64,000 bases of DNA, from the NCBI GenBank assembly GCA_047967505.1, contig CM106539.1; one strand, given 5' to 3'. The notes under the pieces were generated by a model. It was not told the origin of the DNA and made no database searches. It saw only the letters and a list, made by a program, of their open reading frames with translations. The DNA comes from Dipteris shenzhenensis. Taxonomy: Eukaryota > Polypodiophyta > Polypodiopsida > Gleicheniales. The number at the start of each line of letters is the position of its first letter. Position 1 is the stretch's first letter. A program made the position numbers and the translations under genes. Of the stretch, positions 23,401 through 34,500 are shown one piece after another.

Positions 23401-24475
23401 AGCCGCTAGTGCCTAATGTTATGGATGCCTTAGGTTAAAGCTTTGTTGCAAGTCGCTCATGTTTACATGTATTTGCAGAAGTCATAGGTTGTTCTAGATG
23501 GTTTACCTTTGTTGTCTGTCACCTACTGCTATGTGTTGTGCTATCCTAGTCAAAGATGCCTGACTATTTGCAATCTATGGCCATTGTTTTTGCTTGTGCC
23601 TTTTGACATTGTTGAGTTTGTTGTTGTGGATGGTAGTGGTGCTAGAGTTTCTATTGACGTTTGGCTCAGCCCATCTATCGTAGATGTCTTCTTCTGGCTT
23701 CCTTCTAGCTAGAAGCTTGCGCGTGGCATGTTGCAGTGGATGTTTGCTATCGTGCACTACATTATTTGCTATAAAGTTGGTTGCTAGCTGCTAGAACTCG
23801 CAATCTTGTGGCCTCGTGAATTCAAGGAGACCCATCTAAAGCTTAAGCTTCGCTCTCTCTACCATTATGAGAGTCTTTTGTAGTCATTGTTGCTTCTTGT
23901 TGTTGGTCAATGAAATGCTTGCCTTAAAAGTAGTTTGTTATAGAGCTCGTTTAAGTGATGTATGTCGCAGGAGCCAAAGATGATACTGGATATGCCAAAA
24001 ATCGAAGGTAGTAACCTTAGAGACTTTGAAAACCTTCATTAAGAAGATAACCCACTCTCTCAAAGGAACCTCAGAGAACTCTATTTCTCTCTAAAAAAGA
24101 GACCTTACATAACCTTATAACCTCATAAAACTCATAAAATGAACTAGAGAACCTTGGAAATCTCAAAGAACATAGTCTATGTATGTCATATAACACTCCA
24201 GAAAGAACCTCAATATCTTCATAGCTCAGAATAATGAGCTTTCTAATGCAAATCAAAGAGGATAAGGGGCTCTACTGCAAGAAGATCTAGAGTAAAAAAG
24301 ATGCCTCAACATGAGGGATTTTCACCTTGACTTAAGCAAGAGCATGTGCTCTCTCTCATGGAAATTCTCTCACACAAAGAAATAAAGTTCCTAGATCTCT
24401 TGCTTTGAGATGGGGGCATGCCTCACACAAGGAGGGCTTAATGCCTTGACAAGCAAGGGCTTAGGAGCACCTAGT

Positions 24476-24487
24476 GCTCTAATACCA
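24476..24487 (-). other. tRNA primer-binding site (PBS) of the copia-like element
   Basis: The minus strand reads TGGTATTAGAGC directly after the LTR end. Plant copia elements usually have TGGTATCAGAGC, complementary to the initiator methionine tRNA; one base differs. Confidence 0.75.
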
Positions 24488-24665
24488 TGATAATGAGAGA
24501 GACAGAGAGAGACAGACAGACAGAGAGAGAGAGAGAGAGAGAGAGAGGATAGCTAACTGTATACAATGTCATATTCCAAATAATTAAGAATATATAAATG
24601 AACCCACTAGGGTTGGGGTTTTTCCCATGAACCTATCTAGATAGTGCAATTTACACTATCCTCTG
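24488..24665 (-). repeat. 5' LTR of the minus-strand copia-like element
   Basis: Direct-repeat partner of 20281-20449. Its outer end (CTATCCTCTGGGG) no longer matches the partner's CTATTCTCAACA, so the boundary is approximate and I could not confirm a target duplication. Confidence 0.65.
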
Positions 24666-27568
24666 GGGCACCAACTCCCTTTAATAAGAATACCTATGAA
24701 AACTTTAAGTATGAGATGAATTTAACAATATGCCATGAGTAAAAGCTAGTCAAATTTGCATGATTGTGTTCTACACTAATAGAGCTTCAAATATTTCTTT
24801 ACACCTTGAAATTTGGGCACTCTTTGGGCAGCTCATGAAAAAGTTACATGATTTTGAAAGGAGTTGGGATTTTATATATTAGTGTTTTTTTTTTCAAACC
24901 CCCCTCATCCAAACCCCCCCCCCCTTAGGTCTCACATATCATGAAAAATATGTACAAATCTTATAACATTTCATATTTTTTGAAGTATAAACCTTATGCT
25001 TTATGGAATGGAGAACTGGACATTGTCATAATTTTCCCTTGCATATTTAAAAATTTTGTAAGGAATCCATACATATTATATATGGACCTTGTGCCCCCAT
25101 ACCCTAGATTTTGGATGAGGGTAGTAACATAATACATATTGAGTTGGCACCCTAGGCACTATCCTCAACACTCTTATCCTTCGGGAGTGACTTGTTGACG
25201 CATCATAGGGATCCAAGCTATCCAGCCTACTAGCAGGTAAGATTTGCAAATCCCCCTCTTGGATTAGTGATTTTATGTCTAACATCCACCAACATTGATT
25301 GATTGACTCAGATATTGTGGTAGATTCTGTCACTTTGACTGACCTTTTTTTCTTTAATATCAATCAATCAAACTTCTCATCCAAGTCTCAAAGATTGGGC
25401 TGCAAATATTTTGTTGATGACAAGCAATAGGGGTCTATGTATTCTATGTGCAAGCACAAAGCAATGGATCTTGAATTCACCTAGGATGCTCTATGTTGAG
25501 AGAGGAGAATCGAGTCTTGAATGGGAATCTTTATGCATAACTTGGAGGCTTCATTGGAGCAATATTGGAGCACATTCTAATGTTTCTCTCATCATCCATC
25601 TAGTATTTTGTACCTTTTCATGTTCGATTTCCATTTGGATCCCATCACTTCAGTTGTGGCACAAAGTTTGTGCCAAGGACTTGATGACCACAAGAACGAT
25701 GTAAATCCATTATGCATCAACATCAGGGGTTCACAATTGAACTACATTGCAAGCCAACAAGTCACAACATAGACTAAGGGATAAGGGGGTAGAAAGTAGG
25801 AATCAATGGAATCCTATTGAAAGAACTTGATAGAACTATAGATTTCCATTAATCTCCCACACTAATGAAAGGAATCTCTATCTAGCCTCTCTAATATTTG
25901 GGAGAGCGCCTCCTTGATTTTATAGGATCTCATTGAGTGTCAAATGGATTATGCATGTGAAGGAACTTAAGGAGTCTTTCAAGGGTATGCCATACCTGGA
26001 TGCCTTAAGGCTCATCCTCACTAGTTCAAGATTAAGTTGAAAGAATGCCTAGTCCTACATATGAAGAAATGGTCAACTTTGTAGACATGCATTAGCCCAT
26101 GGGGAAAGAGAATAAAAATATGAAAAAGAGTATGGATTAGAAAGACTCAAAAATCAATTCACTTGATACTGAGGTTTACGGAGGGTTCAAGACATCAAGA
26201 ATAAATATCCACCTTAGTGCAAGAGATGCAGAAAATGAGTGATGAAAATGATCAAATAAATGATGAACTTAAGGAAGGATTTCATGTAGCCAACAACTTG
26301 AAACAATATAATCTAAAATTTAAAGATAAGTGGCATCATGGATACTAAAATGCAGGGACACCAAAAATACAATGGAGGAGAACCATCCATTCTCAATATT
26401 GAAAGGTAGGACTAAAGGACTTCAATAAAGGTACTTGAGGATCATAATTTAGCCATTAAGGCACTTCATCTTGAAGCACTGGTCTTAAAATAATGCAACA
26501 CTTGACATCAAACTCCAAGGCAATGAAATTTCTAAGGGATCATCACACAATAGTCAAACTATGCATGGAAGAGCTAAAGCCCAAGTCTTAGAGGAGTTAA
26601 GAAGATAGAATGAAAAATCATAGCTAGGATGGAGTAGCACTCCAAGGGGGCTAAATCATGGTCAAGGGGCAAAGTCATCCAAGAGACTTTGGAAGAGATA
26701 TGCAAAGAAAAAACAAAACCTTGAACCTTAAAACGATATGTACAAAAGAAGTTGCAATCAATCCATTGGAAATGGCTTAGGATTCTTCTGTACAACTTTT
26801 GGAATGGAAAAGACCACATTGAGAATGCTTGGATGGTGGGGAAAGATGACAAAAGGGAGAAGCCATTGATCATCAAATTCAAGCATGCTAATGTAAGATA
26901 AGTTCCTAACAAGATTCCCTCACAAAAAGACCAAACCTAAAGGGGTTAACAGATTCCCATGAAAAGGCTCATCCATATGTAAGATAAGAGGTCCTCACAA
27001 AAAGAGAAAATCTAAAGAGGAGCCTAGTCTTCAACATTACGTTAGAAACTTTGGGAATTTTTGAATAGCTTGGGAGTTCCCCAACCAAAAAAATCCCATT
27101 GGTTTTGGGAATTTTCTCAATATAGAACTAGCCATGGAACTTTATGTTTGTCAGACCTACAAATTCCATCATGTCTCCCTCGTCCCCTTTAGATCCATGG
27201 CTAGTGTTGGCATCATGAGAGGGCATGGTTTAGGACTAATAATACACATAGTGGTGGTGTTTATAAAACGTTATTTGTAAGGCTTTCATAATCTTGTTAC
27301 ATCATGTAAGTGCCTCCCCATAGGACAATTAGAAGTTTTCTTGGGCCTTTGTTGAATGTCTTCTGTAGTATTATTATTATTTTTGGGTGGTTTAGGACTC
27401 ATATGCATCCATACAAACATAATACTATCCATGGTTTCCCATCGCTTAGGATCCTTTGTGTTGCACATCTAAAGTTTATCCCAACACCCTGAATACACCT
27501 TCATCTATAGTATTTCGATGGGGATGCAAATAGGTGCCCAATATTGTACAAGTATCTTCTTGTAGCCA
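24666..27568. other. No gene recognised
   Basis: About 2.9 kb with frequent stops in all frames. Minor features are a poly-C run near 24907-24925 and short open frames without motifs at 25076-25363, 25411-25704 and 26574-26912. Reading 25960-26900 through stops on the plus strand gives Lys/Glu-rich peptide that could be a heavily decayed transposon ORF, but nothing diagnostic remains. Confidence 0.45.
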
Positions 27569-27600
27569 TTAGGGGAGAATTGGGGTCTCAAAAGGGCCTC
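27569..27600 (+). repeat. Left terminal inverted repeat (32 bp)
   Basis: Identical over 32 bases to the reverse complement of 33401-33432; similarity stops abruptly just inside. Confidence 0.95.
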
Positions 27601-28050
27601 CAATTAGTGTTTCCTAATTTCAAGGGATTAGACAGTGATTTGAGGTGTACCAATGAGAGTGCTAGAAGATGTGGGGCAATCATATGTTGAGGTGGAGGGC
27701 GGGCAGGCCTACAGAGAGCCCCTATTGGTTGGTCCCCTTACAATAGGAACCACCCAAACCATCCCCCCCTCTTAACCCATGTTTGACCCTCCTACCAGGT
27801 GCACCTCCCCCACATGAGCCCAAAACTACCTTCAATGGGATGGTAGGGCCCTTTTGGTGAATTTTTCTTCTCCCCTCCCTCTTTCTAGGGCCTCTGCCCC
27901 CCACTATTCTAGTCCAGCCTACCAAATCACTCCATTTGAACCAAATCCCATGCATTTTCCTACTTCCCCCTCTTTCTCTACTCCCTCCTGCTCTGGCCTA
28001 CTTGCTGCAGCTCCTCTCTCTCTCTCTCCCTCTCTCCCTCCCTCCCTCTC

Positions 28051-28260
28051 CTGTGCCTCTATTGGTGTTGCTTTGTCCCTCTCCTTCTCCCTCTCTTGTG
28101 CCTCTATTGTTGTTGCTCTGCCCTCTCCTTCTCCCTATTTTGTGCCTCTATTGGAGCTCCTCTATCCCTCTCCTTCTCCCTCTCCTGTGCCTTTGTTGGC
28201 TGCTGCTCTATCCCTCTCCTTCTCCCTCTTTTGTGCCTCTATTGGAGCTGCATTGCCCTA
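28051..28260. repeat. Pyrimidine-rich minisatellite, unit about 45-47 bp
   Basis: Four to five copies of a unit containing TGTGCCTCTATTGG and CCCTCTCCTTCTCCCTCT. It lies immediately upstream of the plus-strand transposon gene. The Ser/Leu/Pro-rich ORFs here are repeat translations. Confidence 0.85.
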
Positions 28261-28289
28261 TGTAGGAGTCCCATTCTTGCTATTGCAAC

Positions 28290-29283
28290 CTCTTCAAGCG
28301 TGGTGAGGAGCAAGGCTACAAGTCCACGAAATGTTGTGACCTCTTGTGTCTTCCACAACACCAGAAATGCATTGGATGAGTGGATCCCTTGCACCTACAG
28401 CTTAAATGATTGGATAGTGATGAAAGGATCAGCCAAAGGTCCACATAAGCTTCCCAAGAGCAAGAGAGGTGACATCTTGCATGAGTGGAAGGGGCGCATC
28501 TTGAAGTTCAAGTTTGGGAAGAAAGGATGGCTCGCAAAAGTGCAACATGTTTACATGGGAAAAGATATGTGGCTTCCTCCATCATTCAACCAATCTAGGA
28601 TACCATCACACTGTGAGCCTTTCTATCTATGTACCTTTTTCACCTGTAAGTGTAATGAGTTTATTTGGAAATTTTTTGTTTGGTTTCTAAGAGCTCTTAT
28701 TCATGGTGGCAGATGTTTCCCTTCGGACTTCGAGGAGTGGGAATTAGTTGAATCATTCACAAGCAAGTTCACTGTGATTCATGAGGATAGGTAAGCAAAT
28801 GCATGCCAGGGAGAAGTTGGCCTCCTTGCGAATGAAGAATGTGTATTGGTATAATGCAACATCATCACTCCAACTACATCATCAAGCTATGGCCGCCGTT
28901 TGCAAACCATTGCACCACCACAACTTCAAGATATGGATTGCAGCAATGTGGACTCAAGGACATTGCAATTGTACAAGGACAAGATTGCAAAGGATGTGGG
29001 CATGGCCATGAAGTTTACATTTGGATCCAAATGGGCAAGGTTATCTTGGTTTATGCCTTTGCACATTTTTGCTTCTTTATTTCAGAATATACATATGCAT
29101 AGAACAAAAACTATGTGGTCCTGCAAGCGTGTAGATGAAAATGCTCTTGAAGATTTACTTGGGATGAATTGGGGAACCAAGTTAGGCGACCAAAAGGGTG
29201 ATGTGTTTCAATGTCACACATGTAAAGATAATGTGGTTATTAGATACCATTTGTCACACCAAATGTTGTATTTAGAACATTAA
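28290..29283 (+). pseudogene. Left-module gene of the TIR transposon (WKGR/HVYM family)
   Basis: Coding-like sequence begins near 28290 (VVRSKATSPRNVV) and includes DILHEWKGRILKFKFGKKG, VQHVYMGKDMWLPP, a donor with GTAAGTGTA near 28646, an acceptor at 28712, then PSDFEEWELVESF with a donor at 28791 (GTAAGC). A final segment (about 28895-29283) contains SKWARLSWFMPLHIF and ends with a CxxC pair (QCHTCKDN). The block matches the minus-strand remnant at 4028-5321, including the intron position. At the first intron the phases disagree by one base, so this copy probably has an indel. The molecular role is unknown; position within the TIRs suggests an accessory protein or a domain of the transposition machinery. 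Confidence 0.6.
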
Positions 29284-29480
29284 AATGATCAGTTACTGCA
29301 ATCATAGAAATGGAAAATACACAACAATGCGATAGTGTAGAGAATGTCGATATATTTTATCTAAAAATATCGGCCCTTGGGCCTTAAATACAAGATAGTG
29401 CCTTCAAGGGCAAGGGGTGGTATAAGTCCTAAGAGTGGACTACAAGAAAATCTAGGGCTCAAACTTGGGTCACTCCGTGG

Positions 29481-29561
29481 CCGCTTCGCCAGAGCCATAT
29501 CCTTGTCCATGGTTGTGACGCGCTTTGCATGGATGGCACACAAGTTGGTGTCCTCGAATAG
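29481..29561 (-). pseudogene. Histone H3 C-terminal fragment inside the transposon
   Basis: The minus strand encodes [16 protein letters not shown] then [11 protein letters not shown]. This is the conserved alpha-2/loop-2 end of histone H3 (canonical [27 protein letters not shown]), with 16 identical residues in a row. Sequence on both sides is unrelated to H3, so only about 27 codons survive or were captured. It is far closer to canonical H3 than the remnant at 1408-2048. It lies 200 bases beyond, and convergent with, the left-module gene. Confidence 0.8.
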
Positions 29562-30019
29562 AGCTCCAACCCCCCCACCCTCGTTGCCCTCCCCTCCCAT
29601 TGCCCTCCCCCTACTTGCCCCACTCACACTCATCGCCCTCCCCCATACCCCCCATCCCCCCCTCCCCCCACCCTTGCTACCACTCCATCCCTCCCCTTGT
29701 CCTACCCCATGCCCCTCCCTTCTCTCCCTCCTCCTTCACCATGTCTCCACTTTCCCCAATGTCATGTGAGTATAAAAATTGTGGTCAAAATAAGCAAGAT
29801 ATTAAAGAGTGAGTACATAAATTGTGATCAAAATAAGCAATATATTTATTTCATATTTGTATACAATTACACCATAGCTTCTGTTGGTGGTTGGACCCAT
29901 CTGCTCCCTTCTCTCACTCTAGCCTACAACCGTGCGACTCCTCGACTCCCTATGGATGCTTTCCAAGCACTATGTCTTCTATTCTTTGATACAATTTGAA
30001 CTGCTTTTACAAGTTCTTA

Positions 30020-31413
30020 TGCCTTTGCCTTTTCAGACTTCAAAGTCCTTCGTAGTAAACATCTAAAAAACCAGTCGAACATCTCATGCAATGCATTACT
30101 GCGAGTGACACCACCACCATGCCTTGAGTTCTTGAAGTAGGTTGCCTTGGCTCTATAGTGCGACTTCTCCATGCCTTGTGTATTCCAAATGGACAAAGGA
30201 CCCCAATTTTGTACAAAACATGGTCCGTGTGCATAGAGAATATGCTACAAACATGATGAGAATCATTTCAGCAACAAAAACTGTTTATAAAGCAAGTGCT
30301 GAATATTACAATGGTGCCAAGATTACCATGTAATGCGTAATGTGCGACTCCCCCCATGCTTTCACCCCATTAGTTGCATAAACTCTTTCACAACCATCCT
30401 GAACCTTTCATAATACATCGTCAATTTGAATCTGGCGAAGCAATTGTATCAATGCATCTACCTTTGTCCATACTTTAGCTCTCAAAGTTGCTACTTGAGG
30501 ATGTGGATTCACACAATGCTTTTCAGTATTCCCAACCCAAACTACTTTGAGACAATGTATGTTTGTCTTTGTTGAGATTGTGGTTGGATAAGAATCTCCT
30601 TGCCTTCCCTCCACCCATGGACACTTTTGTAGGACGATTCTGTGTTGCCCCAGACATTTTCTTATCCTCCTTAAGTTTGACATGTCCTCCATGGAATCCC
30701 ATCTCTGACAGCAACTTCTCAGCTTTTGCAATGCATCGTGCGAATACTTCTTGCGGAATTAAATTCCAAGCATAAACAAGATGCAAATAGAACAACTTAT
30801 CAAGTACGCACAGTTTTGTGTATAAAGTACATATGTGTAATCTCTCAAGTGGGATGGACAAGATGGGATCCCACTTTCGATCCTTCTTGTCACAATTGGG
30901 AGCTTGCGTTTGGCTGCAAGATAGAATGTCATTCATCCATTGTAAGCCAACCTTTTGCTTACGTTGTGAACACATGCAATAAAGGCATGTGTTCATTGCA
31001 TTTACCCCTGTATCACAACCATGCAAGCACTTGAGGGTCTTCAAATCACCAGCAAGATGCCATTCAACTTGAAAGGTTCCATGGCCATCGACTGTCAATG
31101 TTTGCCCTTCCTCTTGTCTTCGGATTGTCGATGGGATTCTTGTTCTATCTAGAACCCACTTCAATGTCTCATGGCACTCTTTCGAAGTCTCAAATGCTGT
31201 AAGCCAACATATATCTTTCTCTGATTCCACTGAGAAATCTTGCTCTACTTCTTCATCCCCTTGAACAAAGGCTAAGGCTTTATTCATAATGCAGATGCTG
31301 ACTCTCTCTAACTTGTGTTCTTTCACCAATTGAGCTTCATCCATTTTGATGACAAATATGAGCTTTCCATTGTAATTTGTACAACAAAAGAGAAAAATCG
31401 TTAGGATAAACAT
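30020..31413 (-). pseudogene. Transposase-like core of the TIR transposon, frameshifted
   Basis: The minus strand runs from about 31413 and includes IKMDEAQLVKEHKLERV, a segment FQVEWHLAGDLKTLKCLHG followed by a Cys motif (CLYCMCSQRKQK), and IPLERLHICTLYTKL. A frame change near 30550 continues with VNPHPQVATLRAKVWTKV, and a further segment near 30040-30200 gives GMEKSHYRAKATYF, RHGGGVTRSNALHEMF and DWFFRCLLRR. The GDLKxL motif followed by a C-x2-C pair, and the downstream HGGG...N...L motif, are reminiscent of DDE-type transposases encoded by eukaryotic TIR elements. Assigning D in KMDEA, D in GDLK and an acidic residue near the end as the catalytic triad is only inference. At least two frame changes and several stops make this copy inactive. 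Confidence 0.55.
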
Positions 31414-31575
31414 GATATAGGAAATGAACTAAGTAAAGTGCAATGCTATAATGGATTTCCTCTTACCACCTTCTCTCATGCCATAGAATTTGACCATTGC
31501 TTGTTGCATTTCTCAACATCTAAGTAGACATTGTTGAAAACATTCATCTCAAAGGTTTGCAAGCCAGATTTATTT

Positions 31576-32756
31576 TTACTCTTTCAAGTCATTGTGCCCC
31601 TTACGCAACTCTCCAAGCACTTCTCTTGCACATTGGTTTGTTTCTCGCCGTGCACGTCTCATAGACCAAGGTGTGGGTAGGGGCACTGTAGACTTATTAT
31701 ACTTTCCCAAAATAGCAGACTTGAAAATTGTGAAAACATATGTGTAAGCTTTATGACTTACACCGGCACTATCACAAGCTGCAAGCATCTCCTTTGCATC
31801 CACAATATCCTTGAAGTCCTTCATCACCTCTTCAGCAACTTGCACATGTAGGCGCTTGTGTCTTGGGTCCCTTAGCATCCCAATGACATCACTTGACTTT
31901 AATAAACTAGCTAGAGCATATGAACAGTCAATATCATCCCCATCCGTTCTTCCCATCACATCTTCCATGAAGTTCCTAAAGAACACAATAAAAACTTAGT
32001 CACAAATAGTGTAGCACAAAAGAGTATAATCTCATTAAAACATTTGATAACCAACCTTGTAGCCTGGACTCTCCTCTTTCTAGCACCGCCAGTGGGTGCC
32101 AATGCATCCATGTTATGTAAGTACCTTCTTTTCCTCTCCTTCAATCCCAAAGGTGTTTCTTTCATCTTTTGCACTCGTTCTTCTGCCTTCTCTCGTTCCT
32201 TCTCTACGGCTCGTCGAACTTGATTGTATATAGATCTTTCCAAGCCTTTTTTGAACTCAACTAGCTTACAAAGGGACTCTTCTAATTTATGTCGCTCCAA
32301 GTCCAATGCATTTCGCTCCAAGTCCAATGCTTTGGCTTTATCATGAAGATCCTGGTCCTTCCTTTGAAGATCCTGCATAGAGTTATGCATTGCAACAATG
32401 GTGATATTTCCTAAATGTGCTAGCATCTCTGCTTGGGCTCTGCGCATCTCGCTTGCTTGCATAGCCATTGACTGAGCATTGTTTAACCGATTGCAATAAC
32501 CAAGCAACCCCGCATGCCCATTTTCAACAAACCGAACTAGCTCATGCATTGTATGGAAAGGAGGGCTCTTTTGGTTGGCAGAATCTAAAGGATACAAGGA
32601 TCCTTCTACCCAAAGGTCGAGATGCTTCTTTCCTTGCGAACAAAGACTATGGATTTTGGAAGCTCCCCTCAATCCTAGACTACGTGTGCTTGCATATTCA
32701 GCCTCCAACTCTAAGTGAACCTGGTACTTGTTGGAGACGTCCTTGAATGGTGCCAT
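31576..32756 (-). CDS. N-terminal coiled-coil part of the transposon's right-module gene, two exons
   Basis: Exon 1 (32756-32056) starts MAPFKDVSNKYQVHLELEAE. It contains a long heptad-rich helix (QDLQRKDQDLHDKAKALDLE to EKEREKAEERVQKMKE) and a basic patch (GGARKRRVQAT). The intron GTTGGT..TTTAG (32055-31976) joins in frame to exon 2 (31975-31576): NFMEDVMGRTDGDDIDCSYA, GMLRDPRHKRLHVQVAEEV, VSHKAYTYVFTIF. The joined frame is 366 codons before TAA. Decayed open segments after that stop, and the core at 30020-31413, suggest the original protein was much longer, with this as the DNA-binding/oligomerisation half. The upstream 400 bases on this strand are almost pure pyrimidine. Confidence 0.55.
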
Positions 32757-32814
32757 GACTAAAGGAGTGTAGAGAAGGAGAAGGTGTGGAGATGCAGGCT
32801 TGAAGGAGCAGCAC

Positions 32815-33220
32815 GCAGGAAGAGGGAGGGCGAGGAGGAGGAGGGATGGGGGAGGGAGGACCAGTAGTTGAAGAGGAGGAAAGGGGGACAAACCAACAGG
32901 TGTGAAGGGTGAGGAGGAGTAGGCGTGGAGGAGGAGGGAGGGAGGAGGGAGGAGTAGGAGGGAGGGCGGAGGAGGAACAGCGGTAGAGGAGGAGGAGGGG
33001 AGGAGGAGCAGGCAAGAGAAGGGAGGGAGAGGGAGGGCAAGAGGAGCAAGCATGAAGGAGGGAGGGAGGGGGAGGAGGAGGAAGGGGGAGGAGGGGGTGG
33101 GGGAGGGGAGGAGAGGGGAGGGGGAAGGGAGGGAGGGAGGGAGGGGGAGCAGGAGGGAGTGAGGAGGGGGAGGGAGGAGGGGGAGGGAGAGAGGGAGGAG
33201 AGAGAAGGGAGGGAATTCAA
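32815..33220. repeat. GGA-rich (CCT on minus strand) simple-sequence leader
   Basis: Nearly uninterrupted GGAGGA/GGGAGG runs for about 400 bases between the right-module ATG and the right TIR. It mirrors the CT-rich minisatellite upstream of the left-module gene. Confidence 0.9.
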
Positions 33221-33400
33221 AATTTGAATTTTGAATTTTGAATTTTTTGGTTCCCACCTAGGAGTAAGAGTTGTGTAAGAGGTGTAAGAGGTGGGGTCAC
33301 TTTTGGTCTTAACCCACCTAGGTGAGGGGGGGTTAGGACTTTTTGGGACCTACCTTAGCCCTTTCATTAGGACTAATCCATTTCTTAATCCTTTCCTTAT

Positions 33401-33432
33401 GAGGCCCTTTTGAGACCCCAATTCTCCCCTAA
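33401..33432 (-). repeat. Right terminal inverted repeat (32 bp)
   Basis: Exact inverted complement of 27569-27600. It is followed after 8 bases by a run of seven T (33441-33447), which may be the poly(A) end of the neighbouring minus-strand LINE. Confidence 0.95.
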
Positions 33433-33989
33433 TAAATGTCTTTTTTTGCGGGTAAAAAGGTATCTCATATTACCAAAAAGAAATAATTACATCATAAAAG
33501 AAAGAAAAAAGTATGTCCCTTTCTGAGGGAACAAGAGCTGATTACATCCATATTCTCACTAAGGCAGCGTAGGTCTCATTCCTCTTTCAAAAAAAAAAGT
33601 ATCATTTTCTTGGCGCCCTCAATGATCATTCTCCCTAGAGTTCTTCCATGATGAGTTCTCTAGAACACGTCATTCTAAGCTTTCAGAGATGGGTAAGTAC
33701 TACCTCCCTTATGAGCTACCATACATAACAAATGGAGTCATTTAGATTACCCCAATCTACCAATAGTGCAACCTTCCACCTGACTACAATCTGTATCTGT
33801 ACTTTTTTCAAGCTCTCTATTACTTCCTTCTATACTTCCCTCGCATAAAAGCAATCCCAAAGCACATGCATGTGCATTTCCCTATATTTGTGTAGAAAAG
33901 ACACAGAGGGCTTACCCACGGGTTCCATTTCGAGACTCTTGCTCTAACAGGGAGCTTTCCAACTATCAACCTCCACATTAGAAAGTTTA

Positions 33990-34500
33990 ACTTGAACGAG
34001 GGGGTTGATTTCTAGACTCTTCTAAGTCTCATTGCCCAAGTGAAGTGGTGATCCAAAGGTGCATGGAGCATCGGATGCTTTTTAGCTGTATCTACTACTA
34101 GATTAGTAGCGTCCCCTTTAATTTCTTTTAGATTCAGTCTATAGAAAGCTTTTCCCATTCTTCCAAAAAAACCCTCTAAACCCGAAGTCATCCTAGAAAG
34201 TGACTGGTAGGCCACCCTTTTTTTAGCCTTTCAAAGAGTAGTTTGAGCTGTCTCTCTTCAGTTGCATTGAGAGCAAATCTTTGCACTAGTGTTTCCAAGT
34301 CACACCAATTTCTCCCACCCGGGTCCCCCATATTTGCCTGAAGGTCCTGAGACCCTTGTTGAACAGCTTCTTAGCCAGTCGGGGGTGAGAGCTTATGAAA
34401 GTTGTGCCATTGTCAAATGGCTAGTCTGTCAAATGTCAACCAAGGGATCACCACTTAGAGACTGTAGCCTGCCCCAATAGCAGCCTTGTGTCTTAGCTTT
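33990..34500 (-). pseudogene. C-terminal region of the LINE ORF2
   Basis: Segments such as MAYQSLSRMTSGLEGFFGRM and MRLRRV lie downstream of the reverse transcriptase, in the position of the Cys-rich zf-RVT domain in plant LINEs. Frame damage prevents a residue-level call. Confidence 0.4.

Larger units (their letters stand above)
20281..24665 (-). mobile_element. Degenerate Ty1/copia-like LTR retrotransposon
   Basis: Two direct repeats of about 170-180 bp lie at 20281-20449 and about 24488-24665. Each, read on the plus strand, begins TGATAA followed by a GA microsatellite, then GATAGCTAACTGTA, a GGGTT-rich stretch and CTAGATAGTGCAATTTACAC. On the minus strand the 5' LTR ends TTATCA and is immediately followed by TGGTATTAGAGC (24476-24487 complement), a near-perfect initiator-Met tRNA primer binding site typical of plant copia. 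Before the other LTR the minus strand has AAGAGGGCCCA then TGTTGAG, fitting a polypurine tract plus LTR start. The 4-kb interior has no intact gag or pol; a short stretch near 21040 (HSIHIDYAIFYDL) might be the end of RNase H. Confidence 0.7.
27569..33432. mobile_element. Complete 5.86-kb TIR DNA transposon with two convergent genes
   Basis: Positions 27569-27600 (TTAGGGGAGAATTGGGGTCT, then CAAAAGGGCCTC) are the exact inverted complement of 33401-33432, a perfect 32-bp terminal inverted repeat. If the element proper starts at GGGGAGAATTGGGG, each side is flanked by TA; if it starts at TAGGGG, each side is flanked by AT. The target duplication is therefore 2 bp but its phase is ambiguous. Inside are a plus-strand gene in the left half (about 28.1-29.3 kb) and minus-strand coding sequence in the right half (30.0-32.8 kb), converging near 29.3-30.0 kb. 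Each is preceded by a few hundred bases of pyrimidine-rich leader on its own strand. The right-half product looks transposase-like but has frame damage. The superfamily is not certain. The perfect TIR argues for fairly recent insertion or mobilisation. Confidence 0.85.

Noticed and set aside
32759-33257. Pro/Ser/Leu-rich N-terminal extension of the 433-codon minus-strand frame
   Set aside because: The extension is a read-through of the CCT-rich leader; the natural start is the ATG at 32756 (MAPFKDVSN).
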